From the NCBI RefSeq assembly GCF_022965805.1, contig NC_133104.1, positions 24,486,069 to 24,550,068 on the forward strand: a DNA stretch of 64,000 bases, written 5' to 3'. The notes under the pieces were generated by a model. The model was not told where the DNA came from and did not search any database. It saw only the letters and a program-made list of their open reading frames with translations. Both the position numbers and the translations under genes were made by a program. Below are positions 53,710 to 64,000 of the stretch, piece by piece (position 1 is the first letter of the stretch; each line of letters starts with the position of its first letter). The stretch comes from Primulina eburnea. Its lineage: Eukaryota > Streptophyta > Magnoliopsida > Lamiales > Gesneriaceae.

Positions 53710-54597
53710 TTATGCTCCCGGGACTCTTCGGGAACCTTTCAGTGGACATACTCTTGCGAAATGTCCTGATTGTTTGCAGATACGGTAACTACCAAATACT
53801 CCTTGGCATTGCTCAATGGGATGTCTCCCTCCGCAGGTGCTGCAGTACACTCCGGTATAATTCTGACTTGAACTACTGAAGCTAGAAAGACTGCTGCCTA
53901 ACTTCTTAAACTGTTTCTTTCGAGCTTTCAAATAGTCTTTCCTTTCACCACTACTACTACAAGTCTCAGGTCCGAGAGGTGTTTGTTGTGGTCTCGATGC
54001 TAAAGGCGCAAACGAAGCTCCTTTCTGTCTTGTCAGATTGGCTTCGGCTCTCTTGGCCCTACTCAGAACATCAACGAAACTATAGGGTCGGCCTGTATTT
54101 ACTAATGTCAATATCTCAGTATTCAATCCCTTAACAAACTGATCAGTCACAGCTTCATCATTCTCAGCCACGTGCGGAGCAAAACGTAGCAAGGTAGAAA
54201 ATTGAGTAACATATTTTTCAATGCTTAGCTGACCCTGTTTCAAATCTTCAAATTCTGCCCTTTTATCATCTCGGTACAAACTTGGGAAAAATCTTCGATA
54301 GAATTCAGTTTTGAAGATCTTCCACGTAATCACTATATCACGCTGCTCTAAAACTCCTTTAGTTGCAATCCACCAACTCTTTGCGACTTCCTTTAACTGA
54401 TTCCCAATCAGTTTTACTCTCCATTCATCCGGGTACTCAAGTGAATCAAACAATATCTCTATATCATCTAACCAATTCTCATAATCTTCAGACGTCTCAG
54501 TACCCCTCAGAATCGACGGTTGAAATGACTGAAACCTCATCAACTGTGTTTCCATCAAAGTTTTTGACACATCCATCTGATTATTCGAAGTAGTCAC
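53710..54597 (-). CDS. Chromovirus 1 gag
   Basis: A 295-residue gag frame, open throughout. The Retrotrans_gag core runs through WLDDIEILFDSL, VAKSWWIATKG and FRRFFP-type sequence, then RAKRAEANLTRQ. The C-terminus holds a CSTCGGRHPIEQC segment and a zinc knuckle reading SYRICKQSGHFARVC. The first knuckle Cys is replaced by Tyr (TAC for TGC), so it probably cannot bind zinc normally. The protease continues in other frames to the left. The start ATG at 54597 follows a leader of about 350 bp after the primer site. Confidence 0.85.
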   Translation of the reverse strand: MTTSNNQMDVSKTLMETQLMRFQSFQPSILRGTETSEDYENWLDDIEILFDSLEYPDEWRVKLIGNQLKEVAKSWWIATKGVLEQRDIVITWKIFKTEFYRRFFPSLYRDDKRAEFEDLKQGQLSIEKYVTQFSTLLRFAPHVAENDEAVTDQFVKGLNTEILTLVNTGRPYSFVDVLSRAKRAEANLTRQKGASFAPLASRPQQTPLGPETCSSSGERKDYLKARKKQFKKLGSSLSSFSSSSQNYTGVYCSTCGGRHPIEQCQGVFGSYRICKQSGHFARVCPLKGSRRVPGA

Positions 54598-54949
54598 TCG
54601 TTCTGTAATTCTTCGAGGAGGAATATCTGATAATTACCAGAATTATCAATCACATGAGACAAATCTGTCTCAGTCCCTTTTTGATCAGCTTACCTCTGAT
54701 CAAGAATTGGTTCTGATTCATTTTCATATAATACATATTACCAAATCATCTTAGATATTCAGGTAACATGTAATTAAAAGCAGTAAAACATAATATCATG
54801 CTAGCACATACCACGTAATTCAACATTATAATAAATCACATGCTAGCAATCACATGCAAGGAAAGAAAACTCATTCTACCCCGCTCCCTGGCTTCTATCT
54901 CAGTCCAAGAACCTACAGTTCTAGAACCTACTGCTCTGATACTACCTAT

Positions 54950-57141
54950 TGTGGGGACCCAGACGCTAATCATTTCCTTAATCGTTTTTAATATCAAATG
55001 GAACAATTAAGTAATGTGGGACATAATTTTTTTTTTTTTAAAATACACAGCGGAAACGTAATGTAAATCAATCTAATTTACATATTAAAGTTAAAGTACA
55101 AGTATAGTACTTAATGCATTCCTATTAAACTAGATTTCAATTACTATAAATCAAGTACTGAATCCTAGTCCATTTCTGAGCCCGGATCTCCACGCTATCT
55201 AGTCCAGCCTCGTTCTCTTCTTAACCCTTATCATGTCCCACCTGTTGGCATGCACACATACTAACAAGACAACAGTCGGATAACTCCGGTGAGAATTATA
55301 TTCTCAGTATAAACCATGTAAAATGCAATCATAAAAACAATACAAAAGCATATAAGAGATATTCCTAACATGTATCAAAATCAGAAACATGAATTAAATA
55401 TTCATTACATGTATTATAATCCTAAACATGAATCAATATCAAGAATAACTCATATTCTAAACATGTACCATCATCTGGAACATAATTCAATATCAAGTAA
55501 TGAATCACTCTCCGTGATTCTCAGACTCAGACTCGACTCAGTCCTAATCTAGGGATCTCGATCGGAATAAGAACATACACCCACCTACATTCCCGATCGG
55601 GGTGGTGGTATGTTCTTATTCACGGACTTTGGCTCTTTCCATATCGAATACCAGTAATAGAAGAAACTCCGATTCTATCCACTTCGATATAGCCAAACGT
55701 CCGGTGTCTTGACCTATCCGTCACAAACTTTGGCATTTTCACCAATACACTATCCTGCGACAAAGTGCAATGGTCCAGTGACGAGTCCTCACTATCCGGC
55801 CCTTTTGTCACCAGATCAAATGTCTACAACTAGGCACATCCGCCTATGACTCAAGACATACATTGTCTATACATCCATAGACCAAAGATATCAATCACAT
55901 TCAATTGCAAATAACAATGCAATAAAATAAAGTATGTGATTTATGAAAACTCGAGTCAAACCTCACTCGAGTTGTGCAATCCCAACTCAACATTAATTTA
56001 TACCTTTATCTTCTCGGTCTGACGAAGACAAAGTCCCGAATTCAACTCTGTCCACACCCAAATATGATAATGACAATATCAAATAGGCACAATATCAATA
56101 TCTAACTCAATTCAATACCTGTTCTGATCAATACTCAAATCAAAATACAATCTGATCAATGTCAATCAACATATGGTACAGCAATACAATCCCAATCAGT
56201 ACTGAATCTGATCAATATCAATGTACTGATGTTTCAACGGTATAACAATACAATATCAATAACCTAGGCAATATCAACATCATAGCTATAATACCAGAAT
56301 TCATAATCAATACCAGTACAAATCATAATCTCCATATCGGTACACTCATAATCAGTAACAATACGATTCTGATATCGAATCTCAATTAAATCGTCTCCGA
56401 AAATCAGAACAATTACGTAAACAGTCTGTTCTTCAGTCTGACTTCAAATCAACGATGTCTACTATAGCAGAAACACCATATATGATTCCTATTCCATTCT
56501 GACAACATCATAATTTCAAATAATGTCTAAACGTAACAAAACTTACATCTAGTTGTAGCCTGCATTGATATAAACACGATACCGAAGTTGGATTTAAAAT
56601 CAGACCGACGGATTTCTCGTAAATCCCAATTTCCCACGTCAAAGCAACTTAAAGCTTTTTTTCCCGGAAACTCTCGATTGCTGAATGAAGAATTCATTTC
56701 ATTTACATACATATATATATATATACACGTTGCATGATAACCCAAGTGTCGAGTTTTCTTTTTGCATGACTCGCGCATATGCGCCCTCAAAGTCCGCGCA
56801 TATGCGTCGGAAGCTTTATCCGGCTACTGGACTACTCGCGCATATGCGCGCACCCAAGCCACGCATATGCGCGAGACCTTCTGGTCACGAACAACTCTTT
56901 TCGCACAACTCGCGCATATGCGCGACCATACTTCGCGCATATGAGCGAGGTGTTCTGCCCAGCTCGCGCATATGCGCGCATTAGTGTCACACATATGCGC
57001 GAGGTGTACTGTCCTCACACATTGGTCGTGTCTTTTCTCGTCTTTTCCGGTATAATACTTTCCGTCTATACTTACCTTGATTAATCAATAAATCATTTCA
57101 GATTAATCTCAGATTACGGTAATAAAATCTCGGGCATTACA
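54950..57141 (-). repeat. 5' LTR of chromovirus 1
   Basis: 2,192 bp with plus ends TGTGGGGACCC and CGGGCATTACA (TGTAATGCCCG on minus). A degenerate tRNA-iMet primer site (minus GGTAGTATCAGAGC) adjoins it. It holds the palindrome cluster at 56766-57005. The likely target duplicate on the right is GTACC; the left partner is lost. Confidence 0.8.
56766..57005. repeat. Cluster of CGCGCATATGCGCG palindromes
   Basis: Eight occurrences of a GCGCATATGCGC-type palindrome in about 240 bp. The best is the 18-bp perfect palindrome CTCGCGCATATGCGCGAG, with CTC- and GAG-flanked versions alternating. The surrounding LTR is AT-rich. Confidence 0.9.
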
Positions 57142-58217
57142 GTACCTCTTCATAATGAAGAAATGATTATTAGATTATTAAATGATAAATACATCTCACC
57201 TTATAAGAAGAATTATTAATTTATTCATATTGGATTAATTCAAATAGCTTTTAGACATTTAACTTTAGAAAGTTTTACAAGAAAACTTAATATCAATAGC
57301 TTTAAGAGATGACATAGATTTAAATCAGAAACAATCCTTAATGAGAATTATTCAATCTAGCAAGCCTATGGTCCAGTCTATTTTGATGTTTATTCAAATT
57401 TATCTTTATCATTATCAGATATAAATATACTTGATTCTTTAACATTAAATGTTAAAACCCATAGTTATAATTATACTTCTAGTACAAAAGTAATATGTAT
57501 TTGTTACCGAATATATTATAAATCATTATTTACTTTAAATCCTATGTGTAAAATGATGGATAAAAAACTAAATGAAACTATTTTTATAGAAACAATTTTA
57601 ATAGATCTAATATTACTACAAGAAAATATATTAAATAGGAAGAAATTGTTTTTCCAGAAAACTGGATAATTGACGAGTTGTTACTAGAAATGTTATAATA
57701 AATAGAGATTTACAACAAATTATACAAACTAATGTTGAATCCGTTCAAATACAGTTCAATAATGAACAAATGAGTTTATTACCATATTCTGTTTATACTA
57801 AATCAAGATATAGTAATTCTTTTATTTCATCTTTAGATTATATGGTGGATATTTTTTAAACTTCTAGAGCTTCTACTTCTCAAATTAGAGAAGAACTAGG
57901 ATAACGATATTCTAAAGAAAATATAGTAGAAGATTTAATAATTAATCGTAGTAACATAGCTCATAATAAAATCAATGTACAAAAAGTAAAAGAAATGGAT
58001 ACAGTTTCAGAAATGAACTTTTCTATTTAACATATTTTACGCCAAAAATAGATTTTACTAAAGGATCTCTTGCTTGAGCAAGAATTATCTGAAAATGAGT
58101 TTGAATATATTATAAATGAATTTATAAATTTTGTCAACAACAAAATAAATTAATAAATTTTGTTCTTTGGTTTATTAAAACCTTTTTTTGAATATATTTT
58201 AGTTCTTAAAAGAAATT
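57142..58217 (+). pseudogene. Endogenous caulimovirid fragment (movement protein region)
   Basis: About 1.1 kb, AT-rich, whose plus-strand translation resembles the movement protein of plant pararetroviruses (Caulimoviridae), including a GPVYFDVY segment, followed by the region just downstream of that domain. Stops and frame breaks occur every 20-90 codons, so it is an old inactive copy. It begins exactly at the end of the chromovirus LTR, which probably inserted into it, and ends at the next LTR. I see no reverse transcriptase or capsid zinc knuckle here. Confidence 0.65.
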
Positions 58218-60535
58218 TGTAACGTCCAAAAAGACAACCCACGTAAACAACATGCATGCAAAGGATTTAAATTGCTTAATTTTTTTATTTAATTGATTTT
58301 AAATGATCACTTGATTTATATTATATGATTAAAGATCTAATTACATGACTAAATGATTAGATTGCATGATTTCATGAGAATGAAAGATTTTATCCAAATA
58401 TTCGATAATAAGCCGAGGAAAGGAGACTGAGAACGACTAATTTAAAATATTTTCAATAATATTTTAAGGCTTGTTAATTTGATTAAAATTTTATAAAAAT
58501 GGTATAGTTCAAATTATTTACGAGACGAGCTCGATTTTATCCAGGAAGCTGGTTTTAGCCTAACGAGTAACTTTTAAAAGCCCAAAAATTATTATTTTTT
58601 TAAAACAAATTTGTAAACTTTTATTTTACAATTAAATAGGTATTATTGAGCCTAATTTACCTAAGATTAGAATGCCCGATTATCCCTAAACAAAAAGCCT
58701 AAATCCCAACACATTAACATGCTAATTCTCGAAATCTATAAGATAAAGATCCTAGGTTTTTGTACACTATTCAGCCATCTATCACACACACAAAACACAC
58801 AATATTTTCGAAAATTTTGAGAGAAAAAATCAAGGAGTTTTCATCGCCCACTCGCCTCCCATCGCAACCCACGCCAAGGATCGCATATTCGAGCTATCTA
58901 AAACGCAAAGGAACGCTTCTAAACTTTTTTGCCGCACCATTCAAATCATATTATGCTTGTTTTACGTATTTTTGCATGAAAAATAATGAGGTACAAATCG
59001 TTTGATGTTTTGACGATTATTTTCAAAGTTTTGATGATTTTACGCTTGTTTGAAAAACGTTATGATTCCTAAGGACACGCTGCCAATACAATGTGGTTAA
59101 GGGATGGGAAAAGGGTTGTTTAGGGACAACACGAAGGCTGGAACCAAGCGTGTCTAAGGAAGGAAGAGTCCTAGGGTTTATATGTTTTCATTCGTGCTAA
59201 GGGCTCGGGTAAAATGGGGCAGCTGCTCGGGTAGGGACCTGTGCTGGCTGCAACTCAAGGTTGGAAGGATTCTAGGACATGCTGGACTCTTGCTCGGTGA
59301 AGGAAGCCATGCACAAACCCTAGGAGAGTCTAGGGCACAAGCACGACTTGTTCAGGGAAGAGAGGGGCACAGCTCGGTTAGGGCAGGCTAGGGTGGTCCA
59401 AGAGGGTCTACGAAAGACGGTTCAGGGTCGAGGGTAGGTCTGGTGCAGCCATCGTCCATGGGGGCTAGGTTGGTGAGGGCCGCGACCAAGGGAAAATGAA
59501 AGAGTGGGCGCACGGCTTGGCTATGGGCTAGGGGCTGATGCGCTGGGCTAGACTAAGTCTGGAAGGATCTATGAGGGGCTGGTCAAGGTTAGGTCCATGA
59601 TGGCCAGGTGGTGGCTCGATGAAATTGAATCGTAGCTATATATATAGGCTAGGGTCAGTTTTGAGGCTAGGAGAAGAAGTTGAATGCATAACATGAAGAT
59701 ATCATGACAAAACAAAAGCATAGAAGATTTAATATGCAAGAACCGAGAAGCCTTCACACATGGCACACATTTCAACATATTTACAAAATGAATGACGTGA
59801 AAATAAAGATACATGGCGCGCTTTGATGTGTAGATGCTCAAAGACTCGAGGAAACGCGCGACGAGGAAGCACCGGAGGAGAGGGGAGGGAACTTGCTTGA
59901 GGAATATTGGAAGAAAATCGATGGGGGTTGGTTGCTACAATAAAAACGTTAGGGAGAGGATGCTGATGGGTAGGGAGGGGCGGCCACTAGGAGGGAATAG
60001 GGTTTAGGTTTGCTAGGGTAGGATTTAAATAATTAAAACATGCACTAATGGGCTTAATCTAAATTTTAAAGTGATTAAATAGGGTTTTGAGCGCATTAAG
60101 CTTGAAAAAAACCCATCAAGACCAAAATTGCTCCTTTCGTTTTGGTACATTTTTTAAAATAATACCCGAGCCCTCAAAAAGTCCTCTGAATCGGTAAAAT
60201 TTGCTTACCGGATTAAAATACGAACCGAAGAGTAAAAATAACCACCAAGAATCATTTTTGAAAATACGCTTTAAAACATCTCAAATTAAATAATTAAAAT
60301 TAATCCTTCACCAAAAAATATTTTTCCTGATAATCCCCGGTCTCCGTTCCTCGTTCGAGCGCGAAATGCAACTTAAAACCCTAATGCGTGAAACTTGATA
60401 AAAATCCTGAAATAAAACCTACCCATGCAATAATCATGTAAGAAAAGCATAAAAATTCATTAAACACATATTTTTAAATAAAACCCTAGATTGCATGCAT
60501 TCAAGTTACGTAGAGCGAATTTCCTGAACCTTACA
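58218..60535 (-). repeat. 3' LTR of chromovirus 2
   Basis: 2,318 bp with plus ends TGTAACGTCC and AACCTTACA. A polypurine tract (minus AGTGGGGGGAGGAGT) abuts it at 60536-60550, which sets the orientation as minus and this as the 3' LTR. Open frames such as 58760-59005 and 59182-59391 are within the LTR and not gene-like. Confidence 0.8.
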
Positions 60536-60552
60536 ACTCCTCCCCCCACTAA

Positions 60553-61250
60553 ATAAAATTTCGTCCTCGAAATTTAAAACATATCGAATAACTCCAAGTA
60601 GCGAATCCTCATATCAGTCTCCGTCTCCCATGTAGCCTCCTCCTCGGAATGATTTAGCCACTTGACTTTGACCTTGTGAATCACCTTGATCCTAATATCA
60701 ACTTCTGCGCGCCATCTCTAGCAATAAAAGACACAAAGTGGCAGCCACTGTCAAATTTCCGTATAAAATCTGCCACCGTCGAGTCCCCTTGGCGGAGACT
60801 CGTGAACTCCCTCTTCAGGCGACCCCTAACATCAACTTTGAAATACTTTCCATAGAACACTTCCTTGAACTGCTCCCAAGTGAGAGTAGCCAAATTCAGC
60901 CTGTGCACTACTCCCTCCCACCAAAGGGGTGCATCATCTCTCAATATTTATGTGGCGCACCTGACCCAGTCGCCATCCCTCATATCCAAGTACTGAAAGT
61001 GGAGCTCTAATGAGCGGATCCATCCCTCTGCAAAAATCGGATTAGCGGTACCCACGAACTCCTTCGGGTTGAGTCGTCTGAACTGCTCATATATATCAGT
61101 CTGCGGTCAGGGAGCATGTTCCAAAAGTCTAGCGATGACCTTGAGAACTCGAGTGGCTGCATCCAATGGCGGCAGTGGTGGTGGTCCTCTGCCACCTCCA
61201 GCAATATAGTCCTGTCTGTCTATGCTGGGGTCGCGTTTGGGAGGCATGAT
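60553..61250 (-). pseudogene. Chromovirus 2: gag joined to pol 3' end by internal deletion
   Basis: Gag starts at about 61246 (MPPKRDPSIDRQDY) and shows a stop in the leader region and a frameshift near 60950. It then reads DDAPLWWEG, WEQFKEVFYGKYF and REFTSLRQGDSTVADF, the chromovirus gag core. Near 60700 it passes directly into VIHKVKVKWLNHSEEEATWE, the end of a chromodomain, with a stop before the polypurine tract. Protease, RT, RNase H and most of integrase are missing. Confidence 0.8.
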
Positions 61251-61479
61251 ATCTGAACACACTCCAATTCTAAGCGTAACCCATCATGCAATTTAATCTA
61301 GTTTTCAAAACATTTTATCCTTGAATCTTAAAAGCAACTAAACAGGTACTGAAAATCATAAATAATGTAATCATGCAGGTGATAGTAGTAAAAGCATTTA
61401 AAACATAAACGCTTACAGACTTGAGGTTTGAAGACTGAGTTGCAGAAGCTAGCGGTGGCACAACCCTATACAGGACCAT

Positions 61480-61765
61480 TGCTCTGATACCAACTGAAAC
61501 ATCTACTTATTTTAAAACGTTACGATTTTTTTAAGAAAGTAATACTCGAAAATTACTTTTATGCATGGATGCAAGACTACTAGAAAATATGCCTTTTAAA
61601 ATAATCGTAATCAAATGACAATCAAAATGCTGCAGTTTAAAATTTGCCAACCCGATCAACATAAATATGCATAAAGATAATAAAGTAAAAATCATGGAAA
61701 TCATCAACATGTCAATACCTACGTATAAAAATATTCATGTCCACTCTAAACTCTTAAAAACGTGA
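61480..61765 (-). other. Chromovirus 2 primer site and partial 5' LTR
   Basis: Minus TTGGTATCAGAGC (61480-61492) is a tRNA-iMet primer site. The adjoining sequence from 61495 begins TGAAACATCT, only loosely like TGTAACGTCC of the 3' LTR, and is cut off at 61766 by the next LTR. Confidence 0.55.
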
Positions 61766-64000
61766 TGTAGAGCCCAAAAGTCAGTACAGGTAAAACTCAT
61801 GAATTTATTTAAAATTTTAAATTATTTATTTAGTATAAAAATGATTATTAGCGATGCATAATTTATGATTTTCGTTATTTTAAATTTAAATTTTGTTTAG
61901 TTGATTCACGTTACAATGTTTTCTTGAGTTTCATGTTTCGGGCGAATGTTCGATGCGGGATTGGGAAAAGAGACCAACGACGATTTGAGCAAGTTGTAAA
62001 ATGGAATATTTTATTTCAAGTCAAGAAAATTAGTTTTTTAAAATATTTTATGTAATTTTAAACATTTTAAAGCTTAATTTATTTATTAGGTGATTTTTAA
62101 GATTTTAACTTTTAAAAATTTGACGCTTGGAAATTTTATTTTAATTAGGGGATTTTAGTTGAGTTAGTATGAGATTAACCTCTAATTATCATGTTAAGTA
62201 GTTGTTAGATATATTTTAATTTAATTAGCCCCTAATTAAAAATAAAACACACGGACACACACACACACATACTCACACACACATACACGACACACAACAC
62301 ACACATACACATTACATTACATTTCATTTTGTTGAGAGGTAGACCTAGGGTTCTTAGGCTCTTTCTTCAGCAACCACAGCTCCACCCTTCCCCTTCAAAA
62401 AGTTCAGCAATTCACGTCCATTTTCCTTCAAGACATCGTGCCGCAACTTGTCCCGGATCAACCCTCGCATCTCTCCACTTCGTTCTTCGTCGTTTCGTGA
62501 GTATAATCATCAAAGGCATGTATATTCTTTTAATTTTGAATTGATCTTGTCATAGTAAGTATTTTGATGTATACTGTATGAAAAATATGTGTATGTTATG
62601 CAAAAGTTTGAGCAAAAATGTTTATAACGATTTTGGATCAAAATTTTAGATATCAAAACCGAGTCTGATGTCATTTTGTGTACTGTGAATTTTCGGTCAA
62701 TTTTTTGGAAAAACTTTAAACATATAAAACATATTACTCTTTGATACCTTCGATTTTACAGTAAATTCTTAATTTTCAGATAAGCAACAAGTGCGTTATG
62801 ATCATTTTTGTGGGACTGCTCAAGCTGTGAAATTTTTGTTTCAAAAAACCCGTCACCATCTGTTATTTTTAATTATGCGAATTATGTTTTGGTTTTATAG
62901 AAATTTTTTCAACATATTATTTGTAGTACTCTGTGTTATCTTCAATTTGATAGTAAATTCGTAATTTTCTGATACGAAACGATGGAGATATGATTTTTAT
63001 CGTAAAATCGCAAAAGCTGTGAAATGTCCGTGTCACAAAAACCGTCACTCACTGTTATTTTGAATTCTGCGACTTATAGTTTGGTTTTCTGGAAATGATT
63101 TCAACATAGGATTGGACGTACTATGTGTTATCTTCGATTTGATAGCAAAAAAGTAATTTTCTGACACAAAATGATGGAGATATGATTTTTTTCGTAATAT
63201 CGCACAAGATGTGAAATTTCTCTGTCACAAAACCTGTCACCCTCTGTTATTTTGAATTATGCAACTTATAGGTTTGTTTTCTGGAAATAATTTGAACATA
63301 TAATTTGTAGTACTCCGTGTTATCTTCGATTTGATAGCAAATTCGTAATTTTCTGAAAAAAAACAGGGGATATATGAGTTTTATCGTAAATCGCAGAAGC
63401 TGTGAAATTTCTGTGTCACAAAACCCGTCACCCTCTGTTATTTTGAATTATGCGACTTATAGGTTGGTTTGCTGGAAATGATTTTAACATATGATTTGTA
63501 GAACTCTGTGTTATTATCAATTTCATAGCAAAATCGTAATTTTCTGATAAGAAATGAGAGAGAAATGATGTTTTTCGTAAAACCGCTCAAGCTGTGAAAA
63601 TTTGTGTATGTTTTTCACATTTTCTCAAGTTTTGATTGCAGGCTTCGTTGGGATCTCTTGAATCTTTGCTGCTGTGGTTAGTGCAGCATGTCAAGAGCGT
63701 TCCAATGAAGCCCCCGACGTTTTTAAGTGTGTTCGACATGCAAAAAGAAAATATTTTATTTTTGAGGTATGCTAAATGTCTTGTGACCAACTATGAACAT
63801 GTTTGGAAGCCGGAGAACGTGTCCGAGGACCTCTCCACCTCGGTAAAGCATGCTCGGGTTTAAATCAGTATTTGAAAGCGGTAAAGCATGACCAAGGACC
63901 AATCCACCCGGTAAAGCATGACCCGGGATCTCATGTATGTGGTAGTGGACATCCCTTCCAGCCCAGTACTGTGGTTTAGTCTGATCATGCGCATTTATGT
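61766..64000 (+). mobile_element. LTR of family B, truncated by window edge
   Basis: Starts TGTAGAGCCC and follows 22127-24635 through the AT-rich 5' part, the (CA)n tract near 62252-62320 and the tract at 63780-64000 that matches about 23878-24100. It differs by holding a multi-copy array where the other copy has one unit. Whether it is solo or part of a full element cannot be told. Confidence 0.7.
62640..63600. repeat. 192-bp tandem array in family B LTR
   Basis: About five units; the 'gctgtgaaa' mark recurs at 62824, 63016, 63208 (as gatgtgaaa), 63399 and 63591, spacing 191-192. Family copy 22127-24635 has one unit. Confidence 0.88.

Noticed and set aside
56685..57084. Several overlapping frames in the palindrome cluster
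   Set aside because: They arise from the repeated palindrome, which lacks stops in some frames.
1..64000. CRISPR arrays, bacterial operons, tRNA or rRNA genes
   Set aside because: None seen. The direct repeats are LTR minisatellites without spacer structure, and the gene content is plant nuclear.

Overview
This window is plant nuclear DNA, almost certainly from a eudicot. The evidence is a plastid fatty-acid gene with GT-AG introns, Sirevirus-type copia elements, Tat-type and chromovirus gypsy elements, an endogenous pararetrovirus fragment and a Mutator-type MITE. The MITE has the 'GTGAGACGGTCTCA' termini that I associate with asterid/Lamiales genomes; that placement is inference. One host gene is convincing; nearly everything else is layers of retrotransposons.

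Layout. (1) 1-14473: two minus-strand Sirevirus-type copia elements, one nested in the other. The gag of the first is split by a 3.1-kb solo LTR (5123-8270, TSD GAAAG). A small plus-strand gene (237-659) sits just past the pol 3' end. (2) 14474-17079: part of a second LTR of the solo-LTR family, opposite orientation. (3) 18518-25622: a pol-deleted copia element with TSD ATGCC, carrying another solo LTR (22127-24635) in its leader and a 157-bp MITE with a 9-bp TSD in its 5' LTR. (4) 26462-50744: a ten-exon gene for plastid malonyl-CoA:ACP transacylase (MCAT/FabD). Its third intron is 21,194 bp because it holds a 20,753-bp Tat-type gypsy insertion (28311-49063, TSD ATAGA). (5) 51940-57141: a decayed chromovirus with a 2.2-kb 5' LTR. 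(6) 57142-58217: a decayed caulimovirid fragment. (7) 58218-61765: an internally deleted chromovirus. (8) 61766-64000: another LTR with a 192-bp tandem array, running off the window.

The Tat insertion is the most unusual object. Its two ends are inverted copies of the same LTR end (the U5 end), so arms of about 6.8 kb (28311-35076 and 42268-49063) face each other around a 7.2-kb core that carries gag-pol in antisense. A short template-slip scar marks the join at 42258-42270, and a clean 5-bp duplication flanks the whole. The simplest reading is integration of an aberrant, partly palindromic cDNA.

Each arm carries three tandem paralogous small genes of about 140 codons, each with a TATA box shortly upstream and a 36-bp minisatellite after it, then a spliced antisense gene with a Transposase_28-like domain. 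A fourth member of the small-gene family lies at the equivalent position (antisense, just after pol) in the copia element at the start of the window. One small-gene module shared by two retrotransposon superfamilies is my best candidate for an undescribed system here.
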